Positions 50,157-57,969 of a stretch of DNA of 64,000 nucleotides are shown here, piece by piece. The notes under the pieces are model-generated. The model was not told the DNA's origin. It ran no database searches and worked only from the letters and a program-made list of their open reading frames with translations. The first letter of the stretch is position 1, and each line of letters starts with the position of its first letter. Source of the DNA: Actinocrinis sp035653575 (GTDB taxonomy: Bacteria; Actinomycetota; Actinomycetes; Streptomycetales; Catenulisporaceae); the NCBI RefSeq assembly GCF_035653575.1, contig NZ_DASRBQ010000180.1, positions 1 through 64,000 on the forward strand. Reading direction: 5' to 3'. The position numbers and the translations under genes are program-made.

Positions 50157-50477
50157 ATGTCCGCGAACGTTCCGGCCCAGCGCTGCGACCGCATCGAGCC
50201 AGGCCGTGCCGACCTGCCGTCGGTTCCGCCGGTCGCTCCCCGGCCCAAGGCCCCCGTCACCGCGCTCACCGGGCTTTTCCTGATCGCACTGCTCGGCGGC
50301 TGGTTGATCGCCGCGCCGTTCCTTCTCGGCGATCAGGCCCGCGGCGCCGCCTGGACCGCCGCGACCCGCACCGATGTGGCGACCGGCGCGGCCGTAGCCG
50401 GGATCGCGATTCTCGGGCTCTTCGGCTATCTCGCCGCGGCGATCACCTGGCTCGCGCGATACGGCCGCTGGCAATGA
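50157..50477 (+). CDS. Small two-helix membrane protein, SPW-like, related to the preceding gene
   Basis: 106 residues. TMs ~36-58 (ALTGLFLIALLGGWLIAAPF) and ~75-98 (GAAVAGIAILGLFGYLAAAI), with LLGDQARGAAW and TRTDVATGAA between. It corresponds to the membrane part of its upstream neighbour without the Ser/Thr arm and acidic tail. ATG 50157 has AGGAG nine bases upstream. The cassette probably forms a membrane complex of unknown role. Confidence 0.65.
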   Translation: MSANVPAQRCDRIEPGRADLPSVPPVAPRPKAPVTALTGLFLIALLGGWLIAAPFLLGDQARGAAWTAATRTDVATGAAVAGIAILGLFGYLAAAITWLARYGRWQ

Positions 50478-50642
50478 CCTTGACCATTCAGGCCGCGGCG
50501 GCCTCCCGGCAACCATTGGGAACACTGCCAGTTGGGCACAGTGTCATGGGAAAGTAACAGTTCGCTGAGCGCATTCTGAGAATCCTGTACAAAAGCTCTG
50601 CGCTTCACCTTCGCTTCAGATTAGCGCCCAACACTCCGGGCC
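50478..50642 (+). promoter_or_regulatory. Upstream region of the second MacAB-like operon, with direct repeats
   Basis: GCTTCACCTTC (50602-50612) and GCTTCAGATTA (50613-50623) are consecutive 11-bp units sharing GCTTCA, the spacing used by OmpR/PhoB-type response regulators. The OmpR-type regulator gene at 55814 is the obvious candidate. No gene is present. Confidence 0.5.
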
Positions 50643-52103
50643 ATGACGCCGCTCAAGTCCTCCCGCCGCCGACTCGTGCTCAACGGGTCGCTCGCCGCGC
50701 TCGTGCTGGCCGGCGCGGGTGTCGCCTACGCGACGGTCGGCCCGGCCACCAGCGCCGGGGCCGCCACCACGCGTACCTCGGCCGTGCAGCGCGGTACGGT
50801 CATCGCCTCCGTCTCCGCCTCGGGCAACCTCGCGCTCGCCGCGACCTCCTCGCTCGCCTTCGGCGCCGCCGGCAAGGTCAGCGAGATCGACGTGAAGGTC
50901 GGTCAGACGGTCACCGCCGGCCAGACGCTCGCCAAGATCGATCCCACTCAGGCCAACCTCCAGCTGACCGAGGCTCAGCAGCAGCTGACGGTCGCCCAGG
51001 ACAATCTGGCCAAGGCGCAGAACGGCCCGAGCTCCACGCAGGTAGCGCTGAACAACGCGCAGCTGGCCCAGGACGAGCAGGCCGTCACGAACGCACAGAA
51101 TGCTTACTCGGCCGCGAAATGCACCTCCTCGTCTACGTCGCCTACGTGCACGCAGGACGCGCAGCAGATCACCAACGCCGAGAACGCCCTGACGCTGCTC
51201 AAGGCGCAACAGGCGAACAGCGCCTACGTGGATCCGGGCACGATCGCGCAGGACCAGGAGGCGGTCACTCAGGCGAAGGCGGCCGTGAACAGCGCGCAGA
51301 GCGCCGTCGCGGGCACCGTGATCACCGCGCCGAGCAACGGGACGATCCTCAGCATCGCAGGGCTCGTGGGCTCCTCGGTCAGCGCCGGGTCGACCACCAC
51401 GGGCGCACCGACCGGTTCCAGCTCCTCCAGCGGTTCGAGCGGTAGCGGCACGGGTTCCACAGGCTCCGGCGCGAGCAGCTCGTCCGGCTCTTCGTCGTCC
51501 TCCTCTTCTTCCTCGTCGTCCGCCAGTTCCGGGGCCTTCATCACGATGGCCGACCTGAGCCAGCTTCAGGTCACCGCGGACGTCTCCGAGACCGACGTCT
51601 CCTCGGTGCAACCCGGACAGTCCGCGACCGTCACGCTCAATGCGACCGGCAAGTCGTACCCCGCACAGGTGCAGGTCATCTCGCCGACCTCGACCGTGGT
51701 CTCCAACGTGGTCGAGTACGCGGTCACCCTCAACCTCACCGACGCCGTACCCGCCAGCGTGCGCCCCGGCCAGTCCGCGTCGATCTCCATCGTCACCGGC
51801 GAGGCCAGCGACACGCTGTACGTGCCGAACTCGGCCATCACCACGGCCGGCGGCCGCTCGGTGGTCACCGTGGTCGGCTCGGACGGCAAGGAGACCATCA
51901 CCCCGGTCACCACCGGGATCGTCGGCACCACCAACACCCAGATCACCAGCGGTCTGACGCAGGGCGAGAACGTGCTGCTGACCCTGTCCACGACCACCGG
52001 CACCACCTCCGGCCGCGGCTTCGGCGGCCTCGGCGGAGGCGCCGGACTCGGCGGCGGGCTCGGCACAGGCGGCGGCGCGGCCGTCACCGGAGGCCGGGGA
52101 TGA
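50643..52103 (+). CDS. MacA-like efflux adaptor (HlyD/RND adaptor family), second system
   Basis: 486 residues. An N-terminal signal-anchor helix (~12-32), half of a lipoyl domain (VSEIDVKVGQTVTAGQTLAKI), a coiled-coil hairpin (~100-220), then GTVITAPSNGTILSIAG followed by a ~55-residue Ser/Gly insert, and beta-barrel and membrane-proximal domains (QVTADVSETDVSSVQPG, GQSASISIVTGEAS). Unlike the first system it lacks a lipobox Cys. ATG 50643 lies ~20 nt after the repeat region. It overlaps the ATPase gene by 4 nt. Confidence 0.9.
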   Translation: MTPLKSSRRRLVLNGSLAALVLAGAGVAYATVGPATSAGAATTRTSAVQRGTVIASVSASGNLALAATSSLAFGAAGKVSEIDVKVGQTVTAGQTLAKIDPTQANLQLTEAQQQLTVAQDNLAKAQNGPSSTQVALNNAQLAQDEQAVTNAQNAYSAAKCTSSSTSPTCTQDAQQITNAENALTLLKAQQANSAYVDPGTIAQDQEAVTQAKAAVNSAQSAVAGTVITAPSNGTILSIAGLVGSSVSAGSTTTGAPTGSSSSSGSSGSGTGSTGSGASSSSGSSSSSSSSSSSASSGAFITMADLSQLQVTADVSETDVSSVQPGQSATVTLNATGKSYPAQVQVISPTSTVVSNVVEYAVTLNLTDAVPASVRPGQSASISIVTGEASDTLYVPNSAITTAGGRSVVTVVGSDGKETITPVTTGIVGTTNTQITSGLTQGENVLLTLSTTTGTTSGRGFGGLGGGAGLGGGLGTGGGAAVTGGRG

Positions 52104-53023
52104 CCGAGGCGCATACCGCCGACACCGCGCATATAAACGACGCCGCGCACATGACTCACACCGCGCCTCTGAACGACGCCGCGCAGACCACGGTCTACGC
52201 CCCGCCCCGGCCCAGCGCGGTCTGGATCAATGGCCTGCGAAAGGTGTACGGCGAGGGCGACGCGGCGGTGCACGCGCTGCGCGGCATCGACCTCGACGTC
52301 CCGCACGGCGACTACGTGGCGGTCATGGGCGCGTCCGGCTCCGGCAAGTCCACGCTGATGAACATCGTCGGCTGCCTCGACGTGCCCAGCGCCGGGGAGT
52401 ACCGGCTGGACGGCATCGCCATCGCCGACCTCGACGAGCGGCAGCTCTCGCTGGTGCGCAACCGCAAGATCGGCTTCGTGTTCCAGTCCTTCAACCTGCT
52501 GGCGCGCACCACCGCCTTCGAGAACGTGGAGCTGCCGCTGGTGTACGGCGGCGTGCGCGGTCCTGAGCGGCGGCGCCGGGCCCTGGCCGCGCTGCACCTG
52601 GTCGGGCTCGGCGACCGGATCGACCACCACCCGAACCAGCTCTCCGGCGGCCAGCAGCAGCGCGTCGCGGTAGCGCGCGCCCTGGTCACCGCGCCCTCGC
52701 TGGTGCTGGCCGACGAGCCGACCGGCAATCTGGACACCCGGTCAAGCTACGAGGTGATGAGCCTGTTCGACCAGCTCAACGCCTCTGGCCGCACCATCGT
52801 GCTGATTACCCACGAGGAGGACATCGCGGCGCACGCCAAGCGGTTCATCCGCCTGGTCGACGGGCTGATCGTCGAAGACGTCCGGCTCGCGCCGGCCGAC
52901 GGCCTGCCCCCACGGCTGGCCACGGCGGACGCGGGTCGGCACGCCGCGCCCAGACCGCAGCCCGCCCTGCCCAGCGCGCCTGCCACCACCGCCACGCTCG
53001 ACGCCCCCTGGTCAGGTGCCTGA
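52100..53023 (+). CDS. MacB/LolD-type ABC exporter ATP-binding protein, second system
   Basis: 307 residues. A ~40-residue N-terminal extension of degenerate repeats (HTADTAHINDAAHMTHTAP) precedes the ATPase: Walker A GASGSGKST, Q-loop VFQSFNLLART, signature LSGGQQQRVAVARAL, Walker B LVLADEPTGNLD and switch IVLITHE. A ~40-residue Ala/Pro tail follows. ATG 52100 overlaps the adaptor stop, and the stop overlaps the permease start. Confidence 0.94.
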   Translation: MTEAHTADTAHINDAAHMTHTAPLNDAAQTTVYAPPRPSAVWINGLRKVYGEGDAAVHALRGIDLDVPHGDYVAVMGASGSGKSTLMNIVGCLDVPSAGEYRLDGIAIADLDERQLSLVRNRKIGFVFQSFNLLARTTAFENVELPLVYGGVRGPERRRRALAALHLVGLGDRIDHHPNQLSGGQQQRVAVARALVTAPSLVLADEPTGNLDTRSSYEVMSLFDQLNASGRTIVLITHEEDIAAHAKRFIRLVDGLIVEDVRLAPADGLPPRLATADAGRHAAPRPQPALPSAPATTATLDAPWSGA

Positions 53024-54252
53024 TGCGGGTACGCGAGGTGTTCCGTTTCGCCCTGCGCGGGCTGAAGGCCAACAAGCTGCGCTCCGGCCTGACCACGCTC
53101 GGCATCCTCATCGGCGTCGGCGCGGTGATCCTGCTGATCGCCGTCGGCCAGGGCAGCGGCGCGGCGGTGCAGGCCCGCATCTCCAGCCTCGGCTCGAACC
53201 TGCTGACCGTCACCAGGCAGGCCGGCGGGTTCGGCCGGGCCGCCGCCACCCGCACCGGCACGCAGAGCAAGACCTCGAACCTGACCGTCGCCGACGCGCA
53301 GCTGCTGGCCACCTCCGATCAGGACCCTGACGTGTCGGTGGTGGCGCCGGTGGCCTCCACCTCGGCCACCGCCACCTTCGAGGGCGCCACCACCACCATC
53401 AACCAGATCATCGGCACCTACCCGGCCTACCTGCCGATCTCCAACGACTCGATCGCGTCAGGCTCCTCCTTCACCGCGCAGGACGTCGACCAGCACCGCA
53501 AGGTGGTGGTCATCGGGCAGACCGTGGTGACGAACCTGTTCGGCACCATCGACCCGATCGGCAAGACCGTCCAGCTCGGCGGCGTGCCGTACACCGTGGT
53601 CGGCACGCTCGCGGCCAAGGGCGGCGCGAGCACCTTCAACGACCCGGACAACGTCGCGATCGCGCCGCTGACCACGGTCCAGGACAGCCTCACCGGCTTC
53701 GGCTCGCTCAGCGAGATCGCCGTGCAGGCCAAGGACTCCGGCTCGGCGAACGCCGCCCAGGCCGAGGTGACCAGCCTGCTGCTGGAGTCGCACCACGTGA
53801 CCGCGGCCGGCGAGGACTTCACGGTCACCAACGAGGCCACGCTGCTGTCCACCGCGGCGAGCACGACGCAGACCTTCACCGTGCTGCTGGCCGCGGTCGC
53901 CGCGATCTCGCTGCTGGTCGGCGGGATCGGGGTCACCAACATCATGCTGGTCACGGTCACCGAGCGGACCCGCGAGATCGGCATCCGCAAGGCGCTGGGC
54001 GCGCCGCGCGGCGCGATCCTCGGCCAGTTCCTGATCGAGGCGGTGCTGCTCTCGGTGGTCGGCGGCGCGCTCGGCGTGGTGGCCGGCGTGGTCGGCTCCC
54101 GGTTCACCGTGGACGGGATCAAGCCGGTGCTCGTGCCCTCCTCGATCCTGCTCGCGTTCGGTGTGTCCGCCGTGATCGGCCTGGTCTTCGGCTCGCTGCC
54201 GGCGAACCGGGCCGCCAAACTCCATCCGATTGAGGCGCTACGTCATGAGTGA
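53023..54252 (+). CDS. MacB/FtsX-type ABC exporter permease, second system
   Basis: 409 residues with MacB topology: TM1 (~20-42), an extracytoplasmic MacB-PCD domain (~45-285), and three TMs with GGIGVTNIMLVTVTERTREIG and IRKALGAPRGAILGQF. It is closely similar to the permease at 26550 in these blocks. It overlaps the ATPase gene by 1 nt and the next gene by 8 nt. The substrate is unknown; the following two-component system may respond to it. Confidence 0.94.
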   Translation: MRVREVFRFALRGLKANKLRSGLTTLGILIGVGAVILLIAVGQGSGAAVQARISSLGSNLLTVTRQAGGFGRAAATRTGTQSKTSNLTVADAQLLATSDQDPDVSVVAPVASTSATATFEGATTTINQIIGTYPAYLPISNDSIASGSSFTAQDVDQHRKVVVIGQTVVTNLFGTIDPIGKTVQLGGVPYTVVGTLAAKGGASTFNDPDNVAIAPLTTVQDSLTGFGSLSEIAVQAKDSGSANAAQAEVTSLLLESHHVTAAGEDFTVTNEATLLSTAASTTQTFTVLLAAVAAISLLVGGIGVTNIMLVTVTERTREIGIRKALGAPRGAILGQFLIEAVLLSVVGGALGVVAGVVGSRFTVDGIKPVLVPSSILLAFGVSAVIGLVFGSLPANRAAKLHPIEALRHE

Positions 54253-54967
54253 GCTCGAAACCAGGCGGGCCGCGGCGGCGGCCGGCGAACCCGATCCAGA
54301 CATGATCCGCACGGCCGAACTCGTCCAGTACGAGGACGCGGAGCTGGCCGAGTCCGACCTAGACGGTACGGATCTTGACAGGGATGGACTCGACGGTCCC
54401 GGGATCGACGAAGCGGACGCCGACCTGCTGGCGATCCCGCCGCGCGCCGACGACCTCGGCACCGCCCTCGCCGCGCGGCCGCCGCGGGTGAAGCTGCCCA
54501 AGGTCACCGTCGCGCTCGCGGCCGCCGCGCTGGTCTGCGCCGGCTTCGTGGGCGGCGTGCTGGTGCAAAAGCACCTCGGCGGCAGCTCCTCCTCGACCGG
54601 GCGCGGCAACTTCGCGGCCTTCGCGGGCGGCAGGACCGGAACCGGCACAGGCACCGGCGGGGGAGGCGGCTTCTTCGGTCGCGGCGGGGCCGGAGGAGCG
54701 GGCGGCGGCGCGATCACCGGCACCGTGACCGTGGTCAGCGGCAACAAGCTTTATGTCACGGCCGCGGACGGCAGCGTCTACACCGTCACCACCAGCGGAT
54801 CGACCGTGATCAACGTGACCAAGTCCGGCACGCTCGCGCAGCTCAAGCCAGGACAGACCGTGGTCATCGCGGGCAGCAACGACAACAGCGGCGACGTGAC
54901 CGCCACCTCGATCACGGCGGCCGGCACCTCATCCACTTCGGGCACCAACAGCACTGGCGGGCAGTGA
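54245..54967 (+). CDS. Membrane-anchored DUF5666-like protein
   Basis: 240 residues. An acidic cytoplasmic N-terminus (~1-80), one TM (~88-108, VALAAAALVCAGFVGGVLV), a Gly-rich linker, and a ~75-residue DUF5666-like beta domain: GTVTVVSGNKLYVTAADGSVYTV, LAQLKPGQTVVIAGS, DVTATSITAAG. Such domains commonly accompany exporter adaptors. ATG 54245 overlaps the permease stop, so it belongs to the operon; it may be an accessory subunit. Confidence 0.75.
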   Translation: MSELETRRAAAAAGEPDPDMIRTAELVQYEDAELAESDLDGTDLDRDGLDGPGIDEADADLLAIPPRADDLGTALAARPPRVKLPKVTVALAAAALVCAGFVGGVLVQKHLGGSSSSTGRGNFAAFAGGRTGTGTGTGGGGGFFGRGGAGGAGGGAITGTVTVVSGNKLYVTAADGSVYTVTTSGSTVINVTKSGTLAQLKPGQTVVIAGSNDNSGDVTATSITAAGTSSTSGTNSTGGQ

Positions 54968-54969
54968 CC

Positions 54970-55596
54970 ATGAGCAGCAGAGTCCTCAGCGGCGGCGCGC
55001 GAAAGAACGTCATCCAGACCTCGGTCGCGATAGGCGTGGCCGCGGCGGTAGCCGGCGTACTGGCGGCGTGCGGCGGCAGCAACGGCACCGCCCCGGCCGC
55101 CGCCTCGACCCCGACCACGGCGGCGTCCACATCGGGCAACGCGGTCTATCTCGACTGCCTGCGGCAGCACGGCGCCAACATCCCCACCGCCTTCCCCTCC
55201 CGCAACCGGCCCACGGACCGGCCCTCCGGCGTGCGGCCCTCGGGCGGCTTCGGAGGCGGTGGCGGCGGGTTCTTCGGCCAGAGCCAGAGCCCGCAGATGC
55301 AGGCCGCGGTGCAGGCCTGCGCCTCGGTGCGGCCGACCAACGGCTTCGGCGGCTTCGGCGGCGGGCGCGGCGGCACCCAGCTGGCCGCGTTCCGCAACTG
55401 CATGACGCAGCAGGGCGTCACGATCCCGACGACCCGGCCGACCGCCTTCCCGACCGCGACCTCGAGCGCCGGCCGGGTGGCTCGCTACCTCGGCGGCCTG
55501 AACCCGGACGACCCGAAGGTGGCGGCCGCGCTGAAGATCTGCTCGCCGCTGCTGCCGACGCCCGGGGCAAGGCCGAGCAGCTCCCCGACCGGCTGA
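54970..55596 (+). CDS. Lipoprotein with duplicated Cys-Gln-Gly-IPT motif
   Basis: 208 residues. A lipoprotein signal ends VLAACGGSNG (Cys 34). The mature part has two similar units: DCLRQHGANIPT ... QACASVRPT and NCMTQQGVTIPT ... KICSPLLPT. Each has a Cys, then Gln, Gly and IPT, and a second Cys ~60-75 residues on, separated by Gly/Phe-rich loops. Related 'CMRxHG' lipoproteins occur next to actinobacterial ABC exporters. It may bind the exported compound or a metal; this is inference. Last gene of the exporter operon. Confidence 0.7.
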   Translation: MSSRVLSGGARKNVIQTSVAIGVAAAVAGVLAACGGSNGTAPAAASTPTTAASTSGNAVYLDCLRQHGANIPTAFPSRNRPTDRPSGVRPSGGFGGGGGGFFGQSQSPQMQAAVQACASVRPTNGFGGFGGGRGGTQLAAFRNCMTQQGVTIPTTRPTAFPTATSSAGRVARYLGGLNPDDPKVAAALKICSPLLPTPGARPSSSPTG

Positions 55597-55813
55597 TCAT
55601 CCGACCACTGCGCGGCGCTTGTCGCCGCGAACCGGCTTTGTTGCCGATCTGTCACCGTCCCTCTAAGGCAGCTTTCAGCAAATTCATCCACTCTTGCGTT
55701 ACGGGCCTGCTGTCGGCGGCAGTGGCGCCGGCGGCGGCTCGTCCAGGCCCGCGACCTACTCGTCGAGGTGCCGGTCGAGCCGCGGAGCCCGTCCAGACTG
55801 CTAGGGGTGAGCC
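55597..55813 (+). promoter_or_regulatory. Upstream region of the OmpR-type regulator gene
   Basis: A 217-nt gap without a supported gene. TTTCAGCAAATTCATCC (55673-55689) holds two TTCA elements and resembles the direct repeats at 50602, but the spacing is 9-10 nt, so this is weak. AGGGG before ATG 55814 is the ribosome site. Confidence 0.35.
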
Positions 55814-56515
55814 ATGGTCAACGGTGGAGCGCGGCTGCTCGTCGTCGACGACGACAGCGAGGTACGCGAGGCCCTGGGCCGGGCGCTGAAGCTGGAAGGC
55901 TTCTCGGTCACGCTGGCCGCCGACGGCGCCGCCGCGCTGGAAGCGGTGCGCGACACCCCGCCGGACGCGCTCGTGCTCGATGTCGCCATGCCCGGCATCG
56001 ACGGTCTCGCCGTGGCCCGCGCGCTGCGCGCCGCCGAGGACCGCACCCCGATCCTGATGCTCACCGCCCGCGACGCGATCGCCGACCGGGTCTTCGGCCT
56101 CAACGCGGGCGCCGACGACTACCTGGTCAAGCCGTTCGCCCTGGTCGAGCTGGTGGCCCGGGTCAACGCGCTGCTGCGGCGCGCCACCCAGCACACCCCG
56201 CCCCCGCCGCCGATGCTCCAGTGCGGCGACCTGGCCCTGGACCTGGCGGCCCGTCAGGTGATCCGCGCAGGGCGCCGCGCCGACCTGACCAAGACCGAGT
56301 TCGAACTGCTCGAACTGCTGCTGCGCAACGCCGGCCGGGTGGTCACCAGGGAGCTGATCATCGACCGGATCTGGGGCTACGACTTCGGCCCCGGGTCCAA
56401 CTCGCTCGAGGTCTTCGTCTCCACCCTGCGGCGCAAGACCGAGATCGGCGACGCCCCGCGCGTCATCCACACCGTCCGCGGCGTCGGATACACCATCAGG
56501 GAATGCCGGACATGA
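55814..56515 (+). CDS. OmpR/PhoB-family response regulator
   Basis: 233 residues. A receiver domain (DDDSEVREALGRAL, phospho-Asp in VLDVAMPGIDG near res 55, and the Lys of DYLVKPFALVEL) is followed by a winged-helix DNA-binding domain (TKTEFELLELLLRNAGRVVTRE, VFVSTLRRKTEI, IHTVRGVGYTIR). ATG 55814 has AGGGG six bases upstream. The stop overlaps the kinase start (ATGA). Likely regulates the exporter operon upstream. Confidence 0.95.
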   Translation: MVNGGARLLVVDDDSEVREALGRALKLEGFSVTLAADGAAALEAVRDTPPDALVLDVAMPGIDGLAVARALRAAEDRTPILMLTARDAIADRVFGLNAGADDYLVKPFALVELVARVNALLRRATQHTPPPPPMLQCGDLALDLAARQVIRAGRRADLTKTEFELLELLLRNAGRVVTRELIIDRIWGYDFGPGSNSLEVFVSTLRRKTEIGDAPRVIHTVRGVGYTIRECRT

Positions 56516-57969
56516 GCATGGCGGCGACGCTCGCGCGTGCCAAGGCGCTGACGCGTCGCTTCCGCCGCCTCAAGCTGCGCACCCGCATGACCCTGGCCGC
56601 GACCCTCGCCGTCGCGCTCGGGATAGGCGGCGGCGTGACCTTCGCCTACCTGGCCGTGCGCGCGCAACTCTACGGCGGCGTCGACCGGCAGCTGGACAAG
56701 CAGGTCGACGCGATGAAGTTCCTCGCCTCCGATACCAAGCCACACCCGAAGGGCATACAGCCCTTCAAGCTGCTGCCGCCCGGCTCCACCCTGGCCACCG
56801 CCACGAGTATCGCGACCACCCCACGCAAGCGATTCGGCGACTCAGTTGACTACGTCCAGGTCGTGCGCGCCACCGGTAATCCGCTGCCGACCAGCGACCA
56901 GTCGGTGCTGCTGCCGGTGACTTCCGCCGACCGCGCCGTGGCCGCCGGGACCGCGCCCGAGCAGCGCCGCACGATCAACCTGCAGGGCGCCGACGTGCGC
57001 ATGGTCACCGCCCCCCTCAGTAAGGGCACCGCGATCGAGGTCGCGCTGCCGCTGTCCGCCGCCGAGGATCAGCTCAGCTCGCTCGGCCTTGAGCTGCTCG
57101 CCGCCGGCCTCGCCGGGATCCTGCTGGCCGGCGGCCTCGGCTGGTGGGTCACCCGCACCGCGCTGCGCCCGATCGGCCAGCTGACCGAGGCCGCCGAGCG
57201 GGTGGCCGCGACCCGCGACCTGGCGCACCGGATCGATCCGGGCGACCGGGCCGACCGCGACGAGCTCGGCCGGCTCGCGGTCAGCTTCAACGCGATGCTC
57301 AGCGCCGTGCAGGACTCCACCGACCGGCAGCGGCAGCTGGTCGCCGACGCCTCGCACGAGCTGCGCACCCCGCTCACCTCGCTGCGTACCAACGTCGAGG
57401 TGCTGCGCAAGATCGAACTGCTCGACCCGGACGACCGGGAACGGCTGATCGTCTCGGTCCTGGCCGGGATCGACGACCTGACCGGGCTGGTGGCCGACAC
57501 CGTGGAGCTGGCCCGCGGGGAGGAACCCGCCGCGGCCTTCGAGGAACTGAGCTGGGACGCGCTGGCCGAGCACGTCGTGGACCGGGCCCGGCTGCACTGG
57601 CCGCAGGTCGAGTTCGCCGCCGACCTCGCCCCCACCCGGATCGTCGCGGTGCCCGACCGGATCCAGCGCGCGATGGCCAACCTGCTGGACAACGCCGCCA
57701 AATTCAGCGGCGGGGCCGGCCGGGTGGAAGTCACCCTGGCCGGCCACACTCTCACGGTTCGGGACCACGGCCCGGGCATCCCCGAGGGTGATCTGCCGCA
57801 TGTCTTCGACCGCTTCTACCGGGCCGCCTCGATGCGCGACCGGCCCGGCTCCGGCCTAGGGCTGGCCATCGTCGCCCAGGTCGCCGAATCGCACCGGGGC
57901 ACCGTGTCGGCCGCCAACCATCCCGACGGCGGGGCGGTCCTCAGCCTCCGGCTGCCCGAACCGTCCTAG
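56512..57969 (+). CDS. HAMP-type sensor histidine kinase
   Basis: 485 residues. TM1 (~23-45), a ~130-residue extracytoplasmic sensor domain, TM2 (~190-212), HAMP, H-box DASHELRTPLTSLR (His ~280), N-box ANLLDNAAKFS (~387), and G-boxes VRDHGPGIPEG and GSGLGLAIV. It pairs with the preceding regulator. The last 114 nt are overlapped antisense by the MMPL gene. Confidence 0.94.
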   Translation: MSMAATLARAKALTRRFRRLKLRTRMTLAATLAVALGIGGGVTFAYLAVRAQLYGGVDRQLDKQVDAMKFLASDTKPHPKGIQPFKLLPPGSTLATATSIATTPRKRFGDSVDYVQVVRATGNPLPTSDQSVLLPVTSADRAVAAGTAPEQRRTINLQGADVRMVTAPLSKGTAIEVALPLSAAEDQLSSLGLELLAAGLAGILLAGGLGWWVTRTALRPIGQLTEAAERVAATRDLAHRIDPGDRADRDELGRLAVSFNAMLSAVQDSTDRQRQLVADASHELRTPLTSLRTNVEVLRKIELLDPDDRERLIVSVLAGIDDLTGLVADTVELARGEEPAAAFEELSWDALAEHVVDRARLHWPQVEFAADLAPTRIVAVPDRIQRAMANLLDNAAKFSGGAGRVEVTLAGHTLTVRDHGPGIPEGDLPHVFDRFYRAASMRDRPGSGLGLAIVAQVAESHRGTVSAANHPDGGAVLSLRLPEPS

